Assembly: GCA_964603615.1 (NCBI GenBank) | Contig: CAZRVU010000053.1 | Location: 1 to 11,391, forward strand | Source of the DNA: JAAZMI01 sp964603615 | GTDB taxonomy: Bacteria; Bacillota; Dethiobacteria; DTU022; UBA8154 | Direction of reading: 5' to 3' | Length of the DNA stretch: 11,391 bases | Shown here: positions 1 to 7,075 of the stretch, in pieces | How positions within the stretch are numbered: position 1 is the stretch's first letter | Layout: each line of letters opens with the position of its first letter | Notes under the pieces: generated by a model | Told to the model about the DNA's origin: nothing | Database searches by the model: none | The model's input: the letters and a program-made list of their open reading frames with translations, nothing else | Position numbers and translations under genes: made by a program

Positions 1-1173
1 AAACTTCGCATAGAGCGCTGTATTGCCAGTTAAATTGAACGTATAAGATTGACTTGTAGATACCCTGGTACCTTTGGCGCAATTACTGGTCGTGTACCAG
101 CCGTCGAATTTATAATTTTTAACTCTTCCCCATTCTTTATACGTCCCTGGCGTTGCTTTCACTTCTACGCTAGTGCCTTCTTCGAATGACCCGGTCGTTT
201 GGTTATTATTTACTATTTTCACTGTACCGTAATTGCTGCAGCCGCAGGTCCCGCATATGCCTACTGATACATTATAAAAAGCAGGTGGTACTACTACCTC
301 TGCCCATTTCGCATAGACGGTAATGTTGCCGGTTACCACAGATGTTTTTGTAAACGGAATTTCAAAAGTACCGTCGTCTTCATACCAGCCCTCAAAAGTA
401 AAGCCTTCCCAGCTCGGAGCAGCTAGTGGGTCTACAACGTCGCCACTATCCAAACCGGTAACTGGGTCCACATCGCTGCCACCATTGCTTACGAATGTAA
501 CGGTATAGGTCTCCGCGGGTGGCACTTCGCCCCAAGGACAATCCTCTTCGGTTACCCCCGGCGCTGGTGCATCATTAGTGGTCTGCCATGCTTTTACGCC
601 GAAAAGAATATCCATTTTGCCACCTTGATATTCGTTACCAGTTTCCTCGTCAGGCAGGCAAGCCGTAACAACCACTTTTTTGGAACTATCTACTCCTTCT
701 TCTCCCGGAACGCCAAAAGCGTCAAGGTCGCCTAGAACAAACGGGGCACCTTCGAGCTCGCCACTATATACCACTTCGTCATCAACCGTGATTGTCCACT
801 CGAGCACTTCGGAAAGCCCGTTCGTGCCGTAATTCCTGGCTACTAGGTCTGCCTGTTGCCCTTCGCCTAAAGCATCATTGTCCTGACCGATAGTATCTTG
901 ATAGCACATATAGAGCAGCCAGTTGGCACTCTTGGTACCGACGTTTTTCACATCAAATTCCCACTCCATGCAATCCCCAGGGTTCAACCTTTCAAGGTTC
1001 GCAGAGAAGGTTCCCGTTTCCACGGGATCATCAACATCAACCATCAACGTCCCAGCTTGAAAAGTAACTTCATTTGTATCCGCCGCATCCGTAAACCAGG
1101 CCATGGTGGCGCCGCCGATGACAGCCGCCGCCAGGGCAATAACCAACATGCTTACTAACATTCTGCTTTTCAT
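1..1173 (-). CDS. TasA/camelysin-like SipW-dependent secreted protein with InlB-type repeats (C-terminus off the window)
   Basis: Reading is open for all 391 codons from the ATG at 1173 to the window edge, so the C-terminus is missing. A GGAGG Shine-Dalgarno lies at 1181-1185. Residues 1-29 form a SipW-type signal peptide: basic start, hydrophobic core, then GGATMAWFTD, the hallmark of TasA/CalY precursors. Residues 30 to about 200 look like the TasA-type beta-sandwich (FQAGTLMVDV, LNPGDCMEWEFDVKNVGTKSANW). Residues 222-291 form a Listeria-Bacteroides (InlB B-type) repeat with FEGWYEDDG and ending ITVYAKW. A second, Cys-containing copy spans about 299-391 (KFDGWYTTSNC, ending ALYAKF). Such repeats usually occur in surface adhesins, so this is probably a matrix or adhesion protein. 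A c-di-GMP-I riboswitch sits in its 5' leader. Family call firm; exact role inferred. Confidence 0.9.
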   Translation of the reverse strand, partial: MKSRMLVSMLVIALAAAVIGGATMAWFTDAADTNEVTFQAGTLMVDVDDPVETGTFSANLERLNPGDCMEWEFDVKNVGTKSANWLLYMCYQDTIGQDNDALGEGQQADLVARNYGTNGLSEVLEWTITVDDEVVYSGELEGAPFVLGDLDAFGVPGEEGVDSSKKVVVTACLPDEETGNEYQGGKMDILFGVKAWQTTNDAPAPGVTEEDCPWGEVPPAETYTVTFVSNGGSDVDPVTGLDSGDVVDPLAAPSWEGFTFEGWYEDDGTFEIPFTKTSVVTGNITVYAKWAEVVVPPAFYNVSVGICGTCGCSNYGTVKIVNNNQTTGSFEEGTSVEVKATPGTYKEWGRVKNYKFDGWYTTSNCAKGTRVSTSQSYTFNLTGNTALYAKF

Positions 1174-1220
1174 TTCTCTGCCTCCAATTTGATTTTGTTT
1201 TTGGATTTTGAAATAAATAC

Positions 1221-1309
1221 CCTTCTGGCGGCCAGGCTGCCTTTCTATTCTCAAAAGGTCCTGTGGCTTTGCGTCCCCGCCTTGCGGCGGGTTTGCCTTT
1301 GTCAGAAAC
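1221..1309 (-). promoter_or_regulatory. Cyclic di-GMP-I (GEMM) riboswitch in the leader of the InlB-repeat protein
   Basis: Read on the minus strand, the GEMM-I core is intact. GGCAAACC leads into a 6-bp stem, CCCGCC/GGCGGG, capped by a GCAA (GNRA) tetraloop. This is followed by GGGACGCAAAGCC. A P3 arm pairs AGG and CCUUU with AAAGG and CCU and ends in GGCAGCCUGG. The closing P1 pairs UUUCUG with CAGAAG. The base matching G20 of the V. cholerae Vc2 aptamer is G, which predicts c-di-GMP rather than cGAMP. About 47 nt separate the aptamer from the start codon and hold the GGAGG site but no terminator hairpin. Control is therefore probably translational or by RNA stability. Known GEMM-I targets include adhesins, pili and motility genes. 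Confidence 0.93.
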
Positions 1310-1676
1310 CGTCATACTCTTTTTAAACCTTACCTATAAAACCGTTACCCTTTCCCCATAACACCCCGAACATCGACCTTTTTTTCGCTCCCACCTCCGC
1401 CCCTGGTGCAAAATTTTCTCCACAGGGTGTTGCTAAGATAGCCCCCTGCAGAAGACTATGTTATAATTCCCGCCCGCCCTTTGATCCTAGTGCGGAACAG
1501 GCGCAGGAATTGTACTGCCGTCATCAAAAGCATGACCAAGAAAAATCTAAACATTGCCAAACATTGCAAACAAATATGCACTGACACAACAAGTTTATGA
1601 CAAACACCGGAAACCAAATCCCCCAGGTTTTGCCACACACGCTACAAACGCCCATTGAAATAATGGGATAAAGGGA
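1310..1676. other. Intergenic region between the two TasA-like genes
   Basis: I see no coding region here. It holds the possible promoter above and an imperfect hairpin at 1401-1427 (CCCT and GTG pairing with CAC and AGGG around an AAAATTTT-containing loop). A 6-bp inverted repeat lies at 1651-1667 just after the upstream stop codon but lacks a T-run. The separation and the riboswitch suggest that the downstream gene can be transcribed apart from the sipW operon. Confidence 0.5.
1333..1361 (-). promoter_or_regulatory. Possible promoter of the riboswitch transcript
   Basis: A weak sigma-A-like match, TTATGG (1356-1361), 17 nt, TATAGG (1333-1338), would start transcription about 15 to 20 nt before the aptamer. 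The position fits well, but the hexamers are poor and the call is tentative. Confidence 0.25.
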
Positions 1677-2672
1677 TCATTGGGATGAACAAGGATTGAT
1701 AGATCCCCACTCTGCGCTTGCCGCGCCGTGGGTGGCCTGCACTGCTTCTGCCTCCAGCCAGACCGTGCAAGAACCGTTCCCGGCATCGACGTCGAGGCAG
1801 CCTTCAAGCTCCAGCGTGATCTCTTCCCCGTTTTCTACCGGCTGGCAGTGGTAGAACCAGCCGTCATCCAGGCCCGCTTCCCAGGCTGAACCATCGGGCA
1901 ACGACCAATTGATAATGTTTTTCTGCGTAGTTTCTTCCCCTTCCCCTTTGGTCAGGCAGGCATGGACTGCTATGAGTGTCGTGTCGTAGAATTTACATGA
2001 CTCAATTTCATAGGTGCAACTAGCTGACAGATAATGTTTTTTATAAGCAAACTTTCCGGGGTTGGGATTACCCCCCCCACCTATGGGGAAATTGTCGGGA
2101 GTTTTAGCAAGGTGTACATGTGAATCAAGCATTTTCCAGCCGTCTTTTGTTTGAATTGTAATGATTACTTTGTCATTTTCTCCGGGCTTTACTGTGATCA
2201 TTCCGGCATCAAAAGTTTCTTTTCGATTTTCCCCTTTCTGTTTTCCCTTTAATATCACTTGTTTTTCTCCACCTTGATATTCAAAATACATTGCCCAGTT
2301 GCCTCCGGAGAAATCATTACCTTCCCCCCAGGCGGTCGCTTCTTTTTCAGGTTCACCGCTCCCGGTAAAACCGGCTTCCGGCCTGGCTCTAAAAAATGCT
2401 GTCTTGCTGCCTGTATTTTCAATGGTCCAGCTAAATTCTTTGCATTCATCTGCATCCCATGCAAATGTATCCCCGGCCTCTGCTAATCGCGCTCCTTTAG
2501 TGGTGGAACATACTTCAGTATTCGTAATTTCAAACGAAAGGGTACCCATGATTAACTCTGCGGCGGAGGGCATCTTATATTCCGCTGTGAACCAGGCTAC
2601 CGTTGTCCCGCCGATCACGAGGATGAGCGCCAGGGATAGGACCAGCAGGCTCCGTGCAACTTTAAATTTCAT
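1677..2672 (-). CDS. TasA/camelysin-like SipW-dependent secreted matrix protein
   Basis: A 331-residue exported protein. Residues 1-32 are a SipW-type signal peptide: MKFKVAR basic start, a Leu/Ile core, then GGTTVAWFTAEY. The mature part has the TasA-like pattern IMGTLSFEIT, a DTFAWDADECKEFSWTIENTGSKTAFF strand set (written as GDTF...W...NTGS), and a second beta-rich half with several Cys. I chose the ATG at 2672 because the signal peptide begins there and a GAGG lies 6 nt upstream. A longer reading back to 2771 only adds an Arg/Lys-rich shadow of the preceding gene. Its start overlaps the end of the signal peptidase gene by 11 nt, which suggests translational coupling, as in sipW-tasA. TasA forms extracellular biofilm fibres in Bacillus; here that role is inferred from family and synteny. 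Confidence 0.85.
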   Translation of the reverse strand: MKFKVARSLLVLSLALILVIGGTTVAWFTAEYKMPSAAELIMGTLSFEITNTEVCSTTKGARLAEAGDTFAWDADECKEFSWTIENTGSKTAFFRARPEAGFTGSGEPEKEATAWGEGNDFSGGNWAMYFEYQGGEKQVILKGKQKGENRKETFDAGMITVKPGENDKVIITIQTKDGWKMLDSHVHLAKTPDNFPIGGGGNPNPGKFAYKKHYLSASCTYEIESCKFYDTTLIAVHACLTKGEGEETTQKNIINWSLPDGSAWEAGLDDGWFYHCQPVENGEEITLELEGCLDVDAGNGSCTVWLEAEAVQATHGAASAEWGSINPCSSQ

Positions 2673-3432
2673 TTGTATCCTCATCCTTTCTAGGGCTGTT
2701 TTCCTTTTTTTTCTGCGCGGCCTTCTCCGTTTCGTATTCCGCGGCCAGGCGAAAGAGGTTACGCAGTTCAAAGATGATAATTAAGGCGCCCGGGATCATG
2801 ACCAGCGTGAGCATCCCCATTTTGCTTTGCCCGTAATTCATGATGTAGCCGGCATAGGGGAGGGCCAGATTCACCTTGCCCACCACTTTGTCCGCCGCGA
2901 CCGGGTTCGGGTCGTTGACGTCGTTGGCGTCGCCCCTGGTGGTAAAACTAAGTCCGCCTTCTGTATTTACCTGCACAACACGGTGCGTGGTGAGGGTGGA
3001 TGACGCTCAGCCGCTCGCACAGTGAAAGGTGATGATATCCCCTGCCTGGATGCTGCGGGGGCTGACGGGCTGGACAAAGGCCAGGCTGCCGGCCTCAAAG
3101 GCCGGGCTCATGCTGCCGCTGAGCACGATGTACATCTGGTGGCCGGCCACTTGCGGCGGGCCGCCCCGGACCCTGCTCTGCACCAGGGAAAAAACGAGGG
3201 CCACCATCATGGCCAGCAGGCAAAAGAAGAGGACGTTTCCCCCGATGCTCAATGCCTTGTGCCAGCCGCTGCGCTGCTTTTTAGCGGGCAACGCCGGTGC
3301 CGGTGCCAGCGATTCTGCGGCGCCGGAAGGCATCTGTTCCGCCGGGTAGGCGGCGGGGCTGCTTTCTACCGCAGCCTGTAAAAAATCGTTTGTGCTGGGG
3401 GCCGGGGAAAAATCACTATATTCGTCTTGCAC
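2662..3432 (-). pseudogene. sipW: SipW-type (S26B) signal peptidase I interrupted by an in-frame UGA
   Basis: Signal peptidase of the ER/archaeal-like SipW type, which matures TasA-family proteins. The GTG start at 3432 has an ideal AAAGGAGGT at 3441-3449. Residues 1-55 are a Pro/Ala-rich cytosolic extension, about 60-84 a membrane segment, and S107 in LSGSMSP is the catalytic serine. QAGDIITF follows at about 129-136. Codon 142 (3007-3009) is UGA. In the same frame the family continues: TTHRVV (H150), TTRGDAND (D168), D174, a second membrane segment around ALPYAGYIM...MLTLVMIPGALIIIF, and a basic tail ending at 2662. B. subtilis SipW needs Ser, His and Asp, so the first 141 residues alone should be inactive. 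The GTG at 2976 has no Shine-Dalgarno, so reinitiation is unlikely. Mutation, sequencing error or readthrough remain open; one change, GGA to TGA, would explain it. Confidence 0.85.
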
Positions 3433-3533
3433 TGCAATCTACCTCCTTTTGCCTCTTGCTGCCAGATGGACACGCCTGCGGCCACTGAAAATTTTCGGTT
3501 TAAGCACCAGTCATCCCGGGACGAAGCAGCGTT

Positions 3534-5612
3534 TTATTCTTCCGGTTCGTCCGGGTTTGTATCGCTGTCATCCCTATTTACGTTGGACGGGGGGTTAACC
3601 GCCTGTGGATCTGGCTGGTCCTGCCCGGAGTTGTCATCCGGATCCGTCCCGTCTTCTTTGCCGTCTTCGTCTTCGACGACTGCTTCTACCGCCTTTTCTT
3701 CGTCCCCGTCGTCTTCGCCGCCAGCTTCATCTTCTTCATCGTCAAGTACGGCAGCATCGCCGTCCTCGTCTTCGTCCTTTTCTTCGTCTTCGCCGCCTTC
3801 GCCGTCACCGTCGTCCGCAGCTATGTTTTCATCTTCATTTTCTTCATCTATGATTGCTTCTTCCTCTTCTTCTTCACCTGCATCGTCGCCGGGCTGGCCC
3901 GGCCCCGTGGCAGGGGGGTCTTCCTCTACGGTGAGCTCCGTTTCTGCGAGAAGTTCTACCTCGTAGATGCCGGATGCTTCCAGCGGGGAAAGAGCAGTGG
4001 CAATCAGCCAAACTGATCTCGCGCCGGCCGCGGAGGTCACGGTCAGCTCGCCCGCAGCACTGAGGGACACCCCTTCCACCGCTTCTGCCAGGCTCCAGAC
4101 AACCTCTGCTTCTTCCAACAGTTGGCCTTCTGCGTCAAAAACCTGTGCCGTATAGTAGTAAACTTCTGCGGTAGCCGGATCGTCATCCCCGGGAAGGGGA
4201 ATGAAGATGGCCGTGCTGCCTGCAATCTGCAGGTAGGGTTCATTTAGCCCCTCCTCAGGCAAGGGGCTGGGAATCGCCGGTGCGCGAGCGGGTTCCTCGA
4301 GGTTCACTGTTTTATAGGCGCTGATCGCCGCGTCGCGTTCGGAAACAGCAACCACGGTAATGCTGCCTGCTACCGCGCTCTCCTCCACGCTAAGGATGCC
4401 GGCTGCCGGATCGAGGGAAACACCGTAGTTGCCGTCTTCAAGGTACCAGTGGACGTTTTCTTCCGGCAGCAAATAGCCTGCCGGATCGTAAACCACGGCC
4501 TCATAGCAGTAGTCTTCGGCTCCCCCGTCCGGGATGATAATCTGTGTTTCACCCATGATTTCGATTTTATCCACGACAACCGTTTCCAGTAAAATTTCTT
4601 TCTGCAGGGTTAAGGAGATATTCAGGCCCTGCAAGGACACTTGCAGCCGGGCCAGCAGGGTAAAGCTTTCTGCGGCGGCATCGCCGCCAACGGTCACCCG
4701 GCCCTGGCTATCGACGCTGATTCCTGTCAGCGCTCCCTGCAGCTCCCAATCAACGCTTGTCAGATGCAGGTCCGGTGTGGCTTCGATCCGGTACCCTTCC
4801 TGCATGGTTTTTTGCAGCGGGGGAATGGTGATTGATCCTGCGCCATCAATGGCTGCCGCCGGCTGTGCGTAAAGTGTGAGCGGCTTACGGGCAAGAAGGG
4901 TCCGGCCCTCGCTCTCCAGCAGGGCAAGGATGGTAATTGCTCCTTCCGGCGCGGAAGAGCTGACGGTCAACGCTCCCGTCCCCGCCTTCATCTCCACACC
5001 GGCAACCGGTTTTTGCAGCGCCCACTGCACTCCTTGCAGCGTGGTGCCGGCCTGGTCCACCAGCGAAAAAACTCCTGTGGCTGTTCCGGCGGGGGGTGGG
5101 ATGAAAAAGCCGTCCGGTCCGTTGATGGCAACGGCCGTCACCCCGTAGCTGCCTTTGAGGAGGAGCCCGGCTTCCCCGGCAAAGCGGAAACGATCCGTCC
5201 CGCCGCTGTAACCTTCGCCGGTCACAACAAAGGTTACATATTCCATCTCCTCGTCTGTACCTGCAAACCAGGCTGCAATCTCCTGCCGGTCAAAGTCAAC
5301 GACCAGTACTTCATTGCCGTCCAGTTCGCCGGCGAAGGCAAAGGCTGCATTGCCGCCATAGTGCAGTTCTACAGAGGTAAGATCGATATCGGCGACAGCA
5401 AAACCNNNNNNNNNNNNNNNNNNNNNNNNNNNNNNNNNNNNNNNNNNNNNNNNNNNNNNNNNNNNNNNNNNNNNNNNNNNNNNNNNNNNNNNNNNNNNNN
5501 NNNNNGTGAAATAGGCATAGACCACGGGCACTTTCGTGATCGAAGAAAGCATGATTACTGTCAGAAAAATCGCCGCTGTTTTCATACATCCCTTTTTAAA
5601 CATGTTTTGCAT
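3534..5612 (-). CDS. Large secreted Ig-like-repeat protein with an acidic tail, probable SipW substrate
   Basis: 692 codons including a 100-N assembly gap, so length and continuity across the gap are unproven. The ATG at 5612 has AAGGAGG 6 nt upstream; a TTG at 5672 would add 20 Arg/Lys-rich residues and has only a weak site. Residues 11-35 are a signal peptide ending VVYAYF, and the next codon starts AC, hence Thr. AYFT matches the SipW-type AYFTD motif. After the gap come a beta-rich region and four tandem Ig-like units, about residues 165-250, 255-342, 351-440 and 460-560. Each has W-x-L, then G-(V/I), then G-x-(L/V)-x-V, and an Ala-rich strand. Residues 577-692 are almost all Asp/Glu/Gly/Ala. 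No LPXTG or membrane anchor is visible. It sits where tapA sits relative to sipW-tasA; a structural surface role is inferred, and I recognise no specific family. Confidence 0.8.
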   Translation of the reverse strand: MQNMFKKGCMKTAAIFLTVIMLSSITKVPVVYAYFXXXXXXXXXXXXXXXXXXXXXXXXXXXXXXXXXXGFAVADIDLTSVELHYGGNAAFAFAGELDGNEVLVVDFDRQEIAAWFAGTDEEMEYVTFVVTGEGYSGGTDRFRFAGEAGLLLKGSYGVTAVAINGPDGFFIPPPAGTATGVFSLVDQAGTTLQGVQWALQKPVAGVEMKAGTGALTVSSSAPEGAITILALLESEGRTLLARKPLTLYAQPAAAIDGAGSITIPPLQKTMQEGYRIEATPDLHLTSVDWELQGALTGISVDSQGRVTVGGDAAAESFTLLARLQVSLQGLNISLTLQKEILLETVVVDKIEIMGETQIIIPDGGAEDYCYEAVVYDPAGYLLPEENVHWYLEDGNYGVSLDPAAGILSVEESAVAGSITVVAVSERDAAISAYKTVNLEEPARAPAIPSPLPEEGLNEPYLQIAGSTAIFIPLPGDDDPATAEVYYYTAQVFDAEGQLLEEAEVVWSLAEAVEGVSLSAAGELTVTSAAGARSVWLIATALSPLEASGIYEVELLAETELTVEEDPPATGPGQPGDDAGEEEEEEAIIDEENEDENIAADDGDGEGGEDEEKDEDEDGDAAVLDDEEDEAGGEDDGDEEKAVEAVVEDEDGKEDGTDPDDNSGQDQPDPQAVNPPSNVNRDDSDTNPDEPEE
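5406..5505. other. Assembly gap (100 N) inside the secreted protein gene
   Basis: Exactly 100 N, the usual placeholder for a gap of unknown length. It falls just after the signal peptide, so the mature N-terminus is hidden. Reading frames on both sides agree only under the placeholder length. Confidence 0.98.
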
Positions 5613-6096
5613 TTTCCTCCTCCTTGCCTTCCTGCGCCGGTAAAGGCGCAAGCGCTGCTCTAATTTAGTCAATGGAAACCCTCTCTTTCAGCGCAGGAAT
5701 TATGCTTTGTTCTGCGTTTATAACGGTAAACAGTAGTTACTAAGAAATTAAAAACCGACCAACTTTATTGTGGTCGGTTACGCTAGTGGCTCCCGGCAGG
5801 TAAAGCGTCCAGTTATAGCCTGCCCATCATGGCCCCCACAGGGGAAATTTTTTTTATAATTGATCGCATGCCTTGATCACCCGGGAAAAACCCGGAAAAA
5901 TATTTCACGTGCCGTGAAAGGTGTTCTCTCCTATATCGTTGTTGTTGGTAAATTCGACACTTTCTTCCGTTAAATGGAAAACCCGTTATTTGAATATATT
6001 CGACACCAGGGAGATAACTCCTGCTAAAAAGATAAACAGTGGAGTTATTTTTCTACGATGTCTAAAATGTGCTTTGGGGCTCTCATTAGCCTGGCT
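5613..6096 (-). promoter_or_regulatory. Non-coding leader with six successive hairpins upstream of the secreted protein operon
   Basis: No gene is visible in these 484 bases. On the minus strand a run of perfect small stems follows one after another: 5903-5919 (7 bp), 5881-5895 (CCGGG/CCCGG), 5861-5879 (TGATC/GATCA), 5834-5844 (CCCC/GGGG), 5795-5824 (GGCAGG/CCTGCC), and the terminator stem at 5753-5779. A further inverted repeat, ATAACTCC/GGAGTTAT, lies at 6014-6048. The motif GTGTCGAAT occurs twice near 5951 and 5995. I could not match the set to a known riboswitch class. It may be a structured attenuator or simply the 3' region of the PilZ transcript. Confidence 0.45.
5742..5779 (-). terminator. 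Intrinsic terminator or attenuator
   Basis: Minus-strand stem AACCGACCA/TGGTCGGTT, 9 perfect pairs around a 9-nt loop, runs directly into TTTTTAATTTC. No T-run follows on the plus strand. It lies about 320 nt after the PilZ stop codon and about 130 nt before the start of the secreted protein gene. It could therefore end a long PilZ 3' UTR or act as a regulated attenuator in the operon leader. Confidence 0.8.
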
Positions 6097-6768
6097 TTAG
6101 CCGTTTAAGGCAACAAAGGGTTTATCAAAGGCCACCCCGTAACTGTAACCCCACTTTTCGGCATTTCTAACTAAAGTATCGTTCTTGCGGACTACCTTCC
6201 CCCCTATCCCGGTAGGAATAACCTTATCTTCAGGTAAAGTATCTAAATTTACTTCAAAAATAAGAAAAAGTTCATTATTTATGGCGAGAGGTTCTTTCGA
6301 GGCTAACAACGCCCCGTCCCTGGAAATGTTGAGGAGCAGGCCTTCGTGAAAATCCCGTGAAATTTTTTTTGTCCTTAACAGTACGTATTCTGCCTTGTGG
6401 TGAACGGTAATCCTACGGGATCTCCGGCGTTGCAGAAGTTGCGGCTTGCCAATTAATTTTAAGATGTAGCGGCTGTTCTCCCCGCTTTCCATAACTAGAG
6501 CCTGGGAAACGCAAACGCCTCTTCCTCTTTGAGGGATTTCTAGTTCGATCTTATCTCCGGGGTTTAAGCCGGGCCAGCACAGTGAAACAAGCAATGTTTT
6601 TAATGTGCGTACCTCCAAGATGGTGGCTTCAATGTTGGCTTCAGCAGTTACATTGGCAGTTTTATTGGTGGTTTCAGTGGCTACAGTGGCTTTAGTGGCT
6701 TCATGAGTAGCTTTATTTTTAAGTTCCCTAATTTTTACCTGGTACCCCGGTGCTAAAAAGATGGGCAT
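6097..6768 (-). CDS. YcgR-like PilZ-domain c-di-GMP receptor
   Basis: 223 residues. The N-terminal half (about 1-108) matches the YcgR-like N-domain pattern: MPIFLAPGYQVKI, then ILEVR, then SLCWPGLNPGDKIELEIP. The C-terminal PilZ domain (about 112-220) has both c-di-GMP-binding signatures, the arginine motif RRRSRR at 114-119 and N147-I-S149-R-D-G152 (NxSxxG), ending WGYSYGVAFDKP. Homologues act as flagellar brakes or c-di-GMP effectors. No motility gene is visible, so here it may relate to the matrix genes downstream. Residues 18-49 are an unusual Thr/Ala/Glu-rich repeat between the first strand and ILEVR. The Shine-Dalgarno is weak (GGGG, 8 nt upstream). An intrinsic terminator precedes it, so it probably has its own promoter, which I could not place. 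Confidence 0.88.
   Translation of the reverse strand: MPIFLAPGYQVKIRELKNKATHEATKATVATETTNKTANVTAEANIEATILEVRTLKTLLVSLCWPGLNPGDKIELEIPQRGRGVCVSQALVMESGENSRYILKLIGKPQLLQRRRSRRITVHHKAEYVLLRTKKISRDFHEGLLLNISRDGALLASKEPLAINNELFLIFEVNLDTLPEDKVIPTGIGGKVVRKNDTLVRNAEKWGYSYGVAFDKPFVALNG
6622..6717 (-). repeat. Degenerate ~9-bp in-frame repeat within the PilZ gene
   Basis: Codons 18-49 are built from variations of GCCACT(G/A)AA, giving EATKATVATETTNKTA-type sequence. It looks like an expanded simple repeat in a surface loop of the N-domain. Confidence 0.6.
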
Positions 6769-7075
6769 TATATTAACCCCATTTGTTTTGGTTTCTTGAT
6801 GAGCCTATCGTTCGTTAACATAGCAGCAGTGCAAATTTTTTTTCCATTTGTTCATTTGTTTGATTATATATTCTTTGGGCATGTTTTCCATTACCCTTTA
6901 GGGCCATTTGCTATGGGTAATAAGTATAATATTTTATACTCCAAAAGTAGTATATTGTTCTTTAAATAGCAAAATTCCCCTTCTAAAAAGAAGGGGAATA
7001 CCGGATTTTATGGGGAATTACCTCATGGTGCAAACATTCGCCGGGAAAACTTTGGAATGTTGGGCCAGGCATAAA
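6769..7075. other. AT-rich intergenic region upstream of the PilZ gene
   Basis: No gene. It holds the terminator of the ferredoxin-like gene (6971-6999), then AT-rich DNA with a perfect palindrome AGTATAA-TATT-TTATACT at 6923-6940. That palindrome could be a promoter-proximal operator for the PilZ gene, but no convincing promoter pair is visible. Confidence 0.5.
6971..6999 (-). terminator. Intrinsic terminator of the ferredoxin-like gene
   Basis: Minus-strand stem ATTCCCCTTC/GAAGGGGAAT, 10 perfect pairs with a 6-nt loop, is followed by TTTTGC. It lies 77 nt after the stop codon at 7076. Confidence 0.85.

Noticed and set aside
1651..1667. Terminator after the TasA-like gene
   Set aside because: Only a 6-bp stem with no following T-run on the minus strand.
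2673..2771. Longer N-terminus for the TasA-like gene
   Set aside because: It is an Arg/Lys-rich shadow of the signal peptidase gene. The signal peptide begins at the ATG at 2672.
3007..3009. Selenocysteine at the UGA in SipW
   Set aside because: No clear SECIS-type hairpin follows, the residue lies in a variable loop rather than the active site, and no selenoprotein machinery is in view.
2976..3009. Frameshift as the cause of the split signal peptidase
   Set aside because: Both halves are in the same frame; only the UGA separates them.
3427..3966. Ser/Pro-rich reading frame on the plus strand
   Set aside because: It is the mirror of the Asp/Glu-rich tail (GAA/GAC read backwards) and has no ribosome-binding site or family match.
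5780..5940. Cobalamin riboswitch or T-box in the leader of the secreted protein operon
   Set aside because: Only short chance resemblances (GCCACT, CCTGCC) are present; the T-box GGTGG motif and the cobalamin core are absent.
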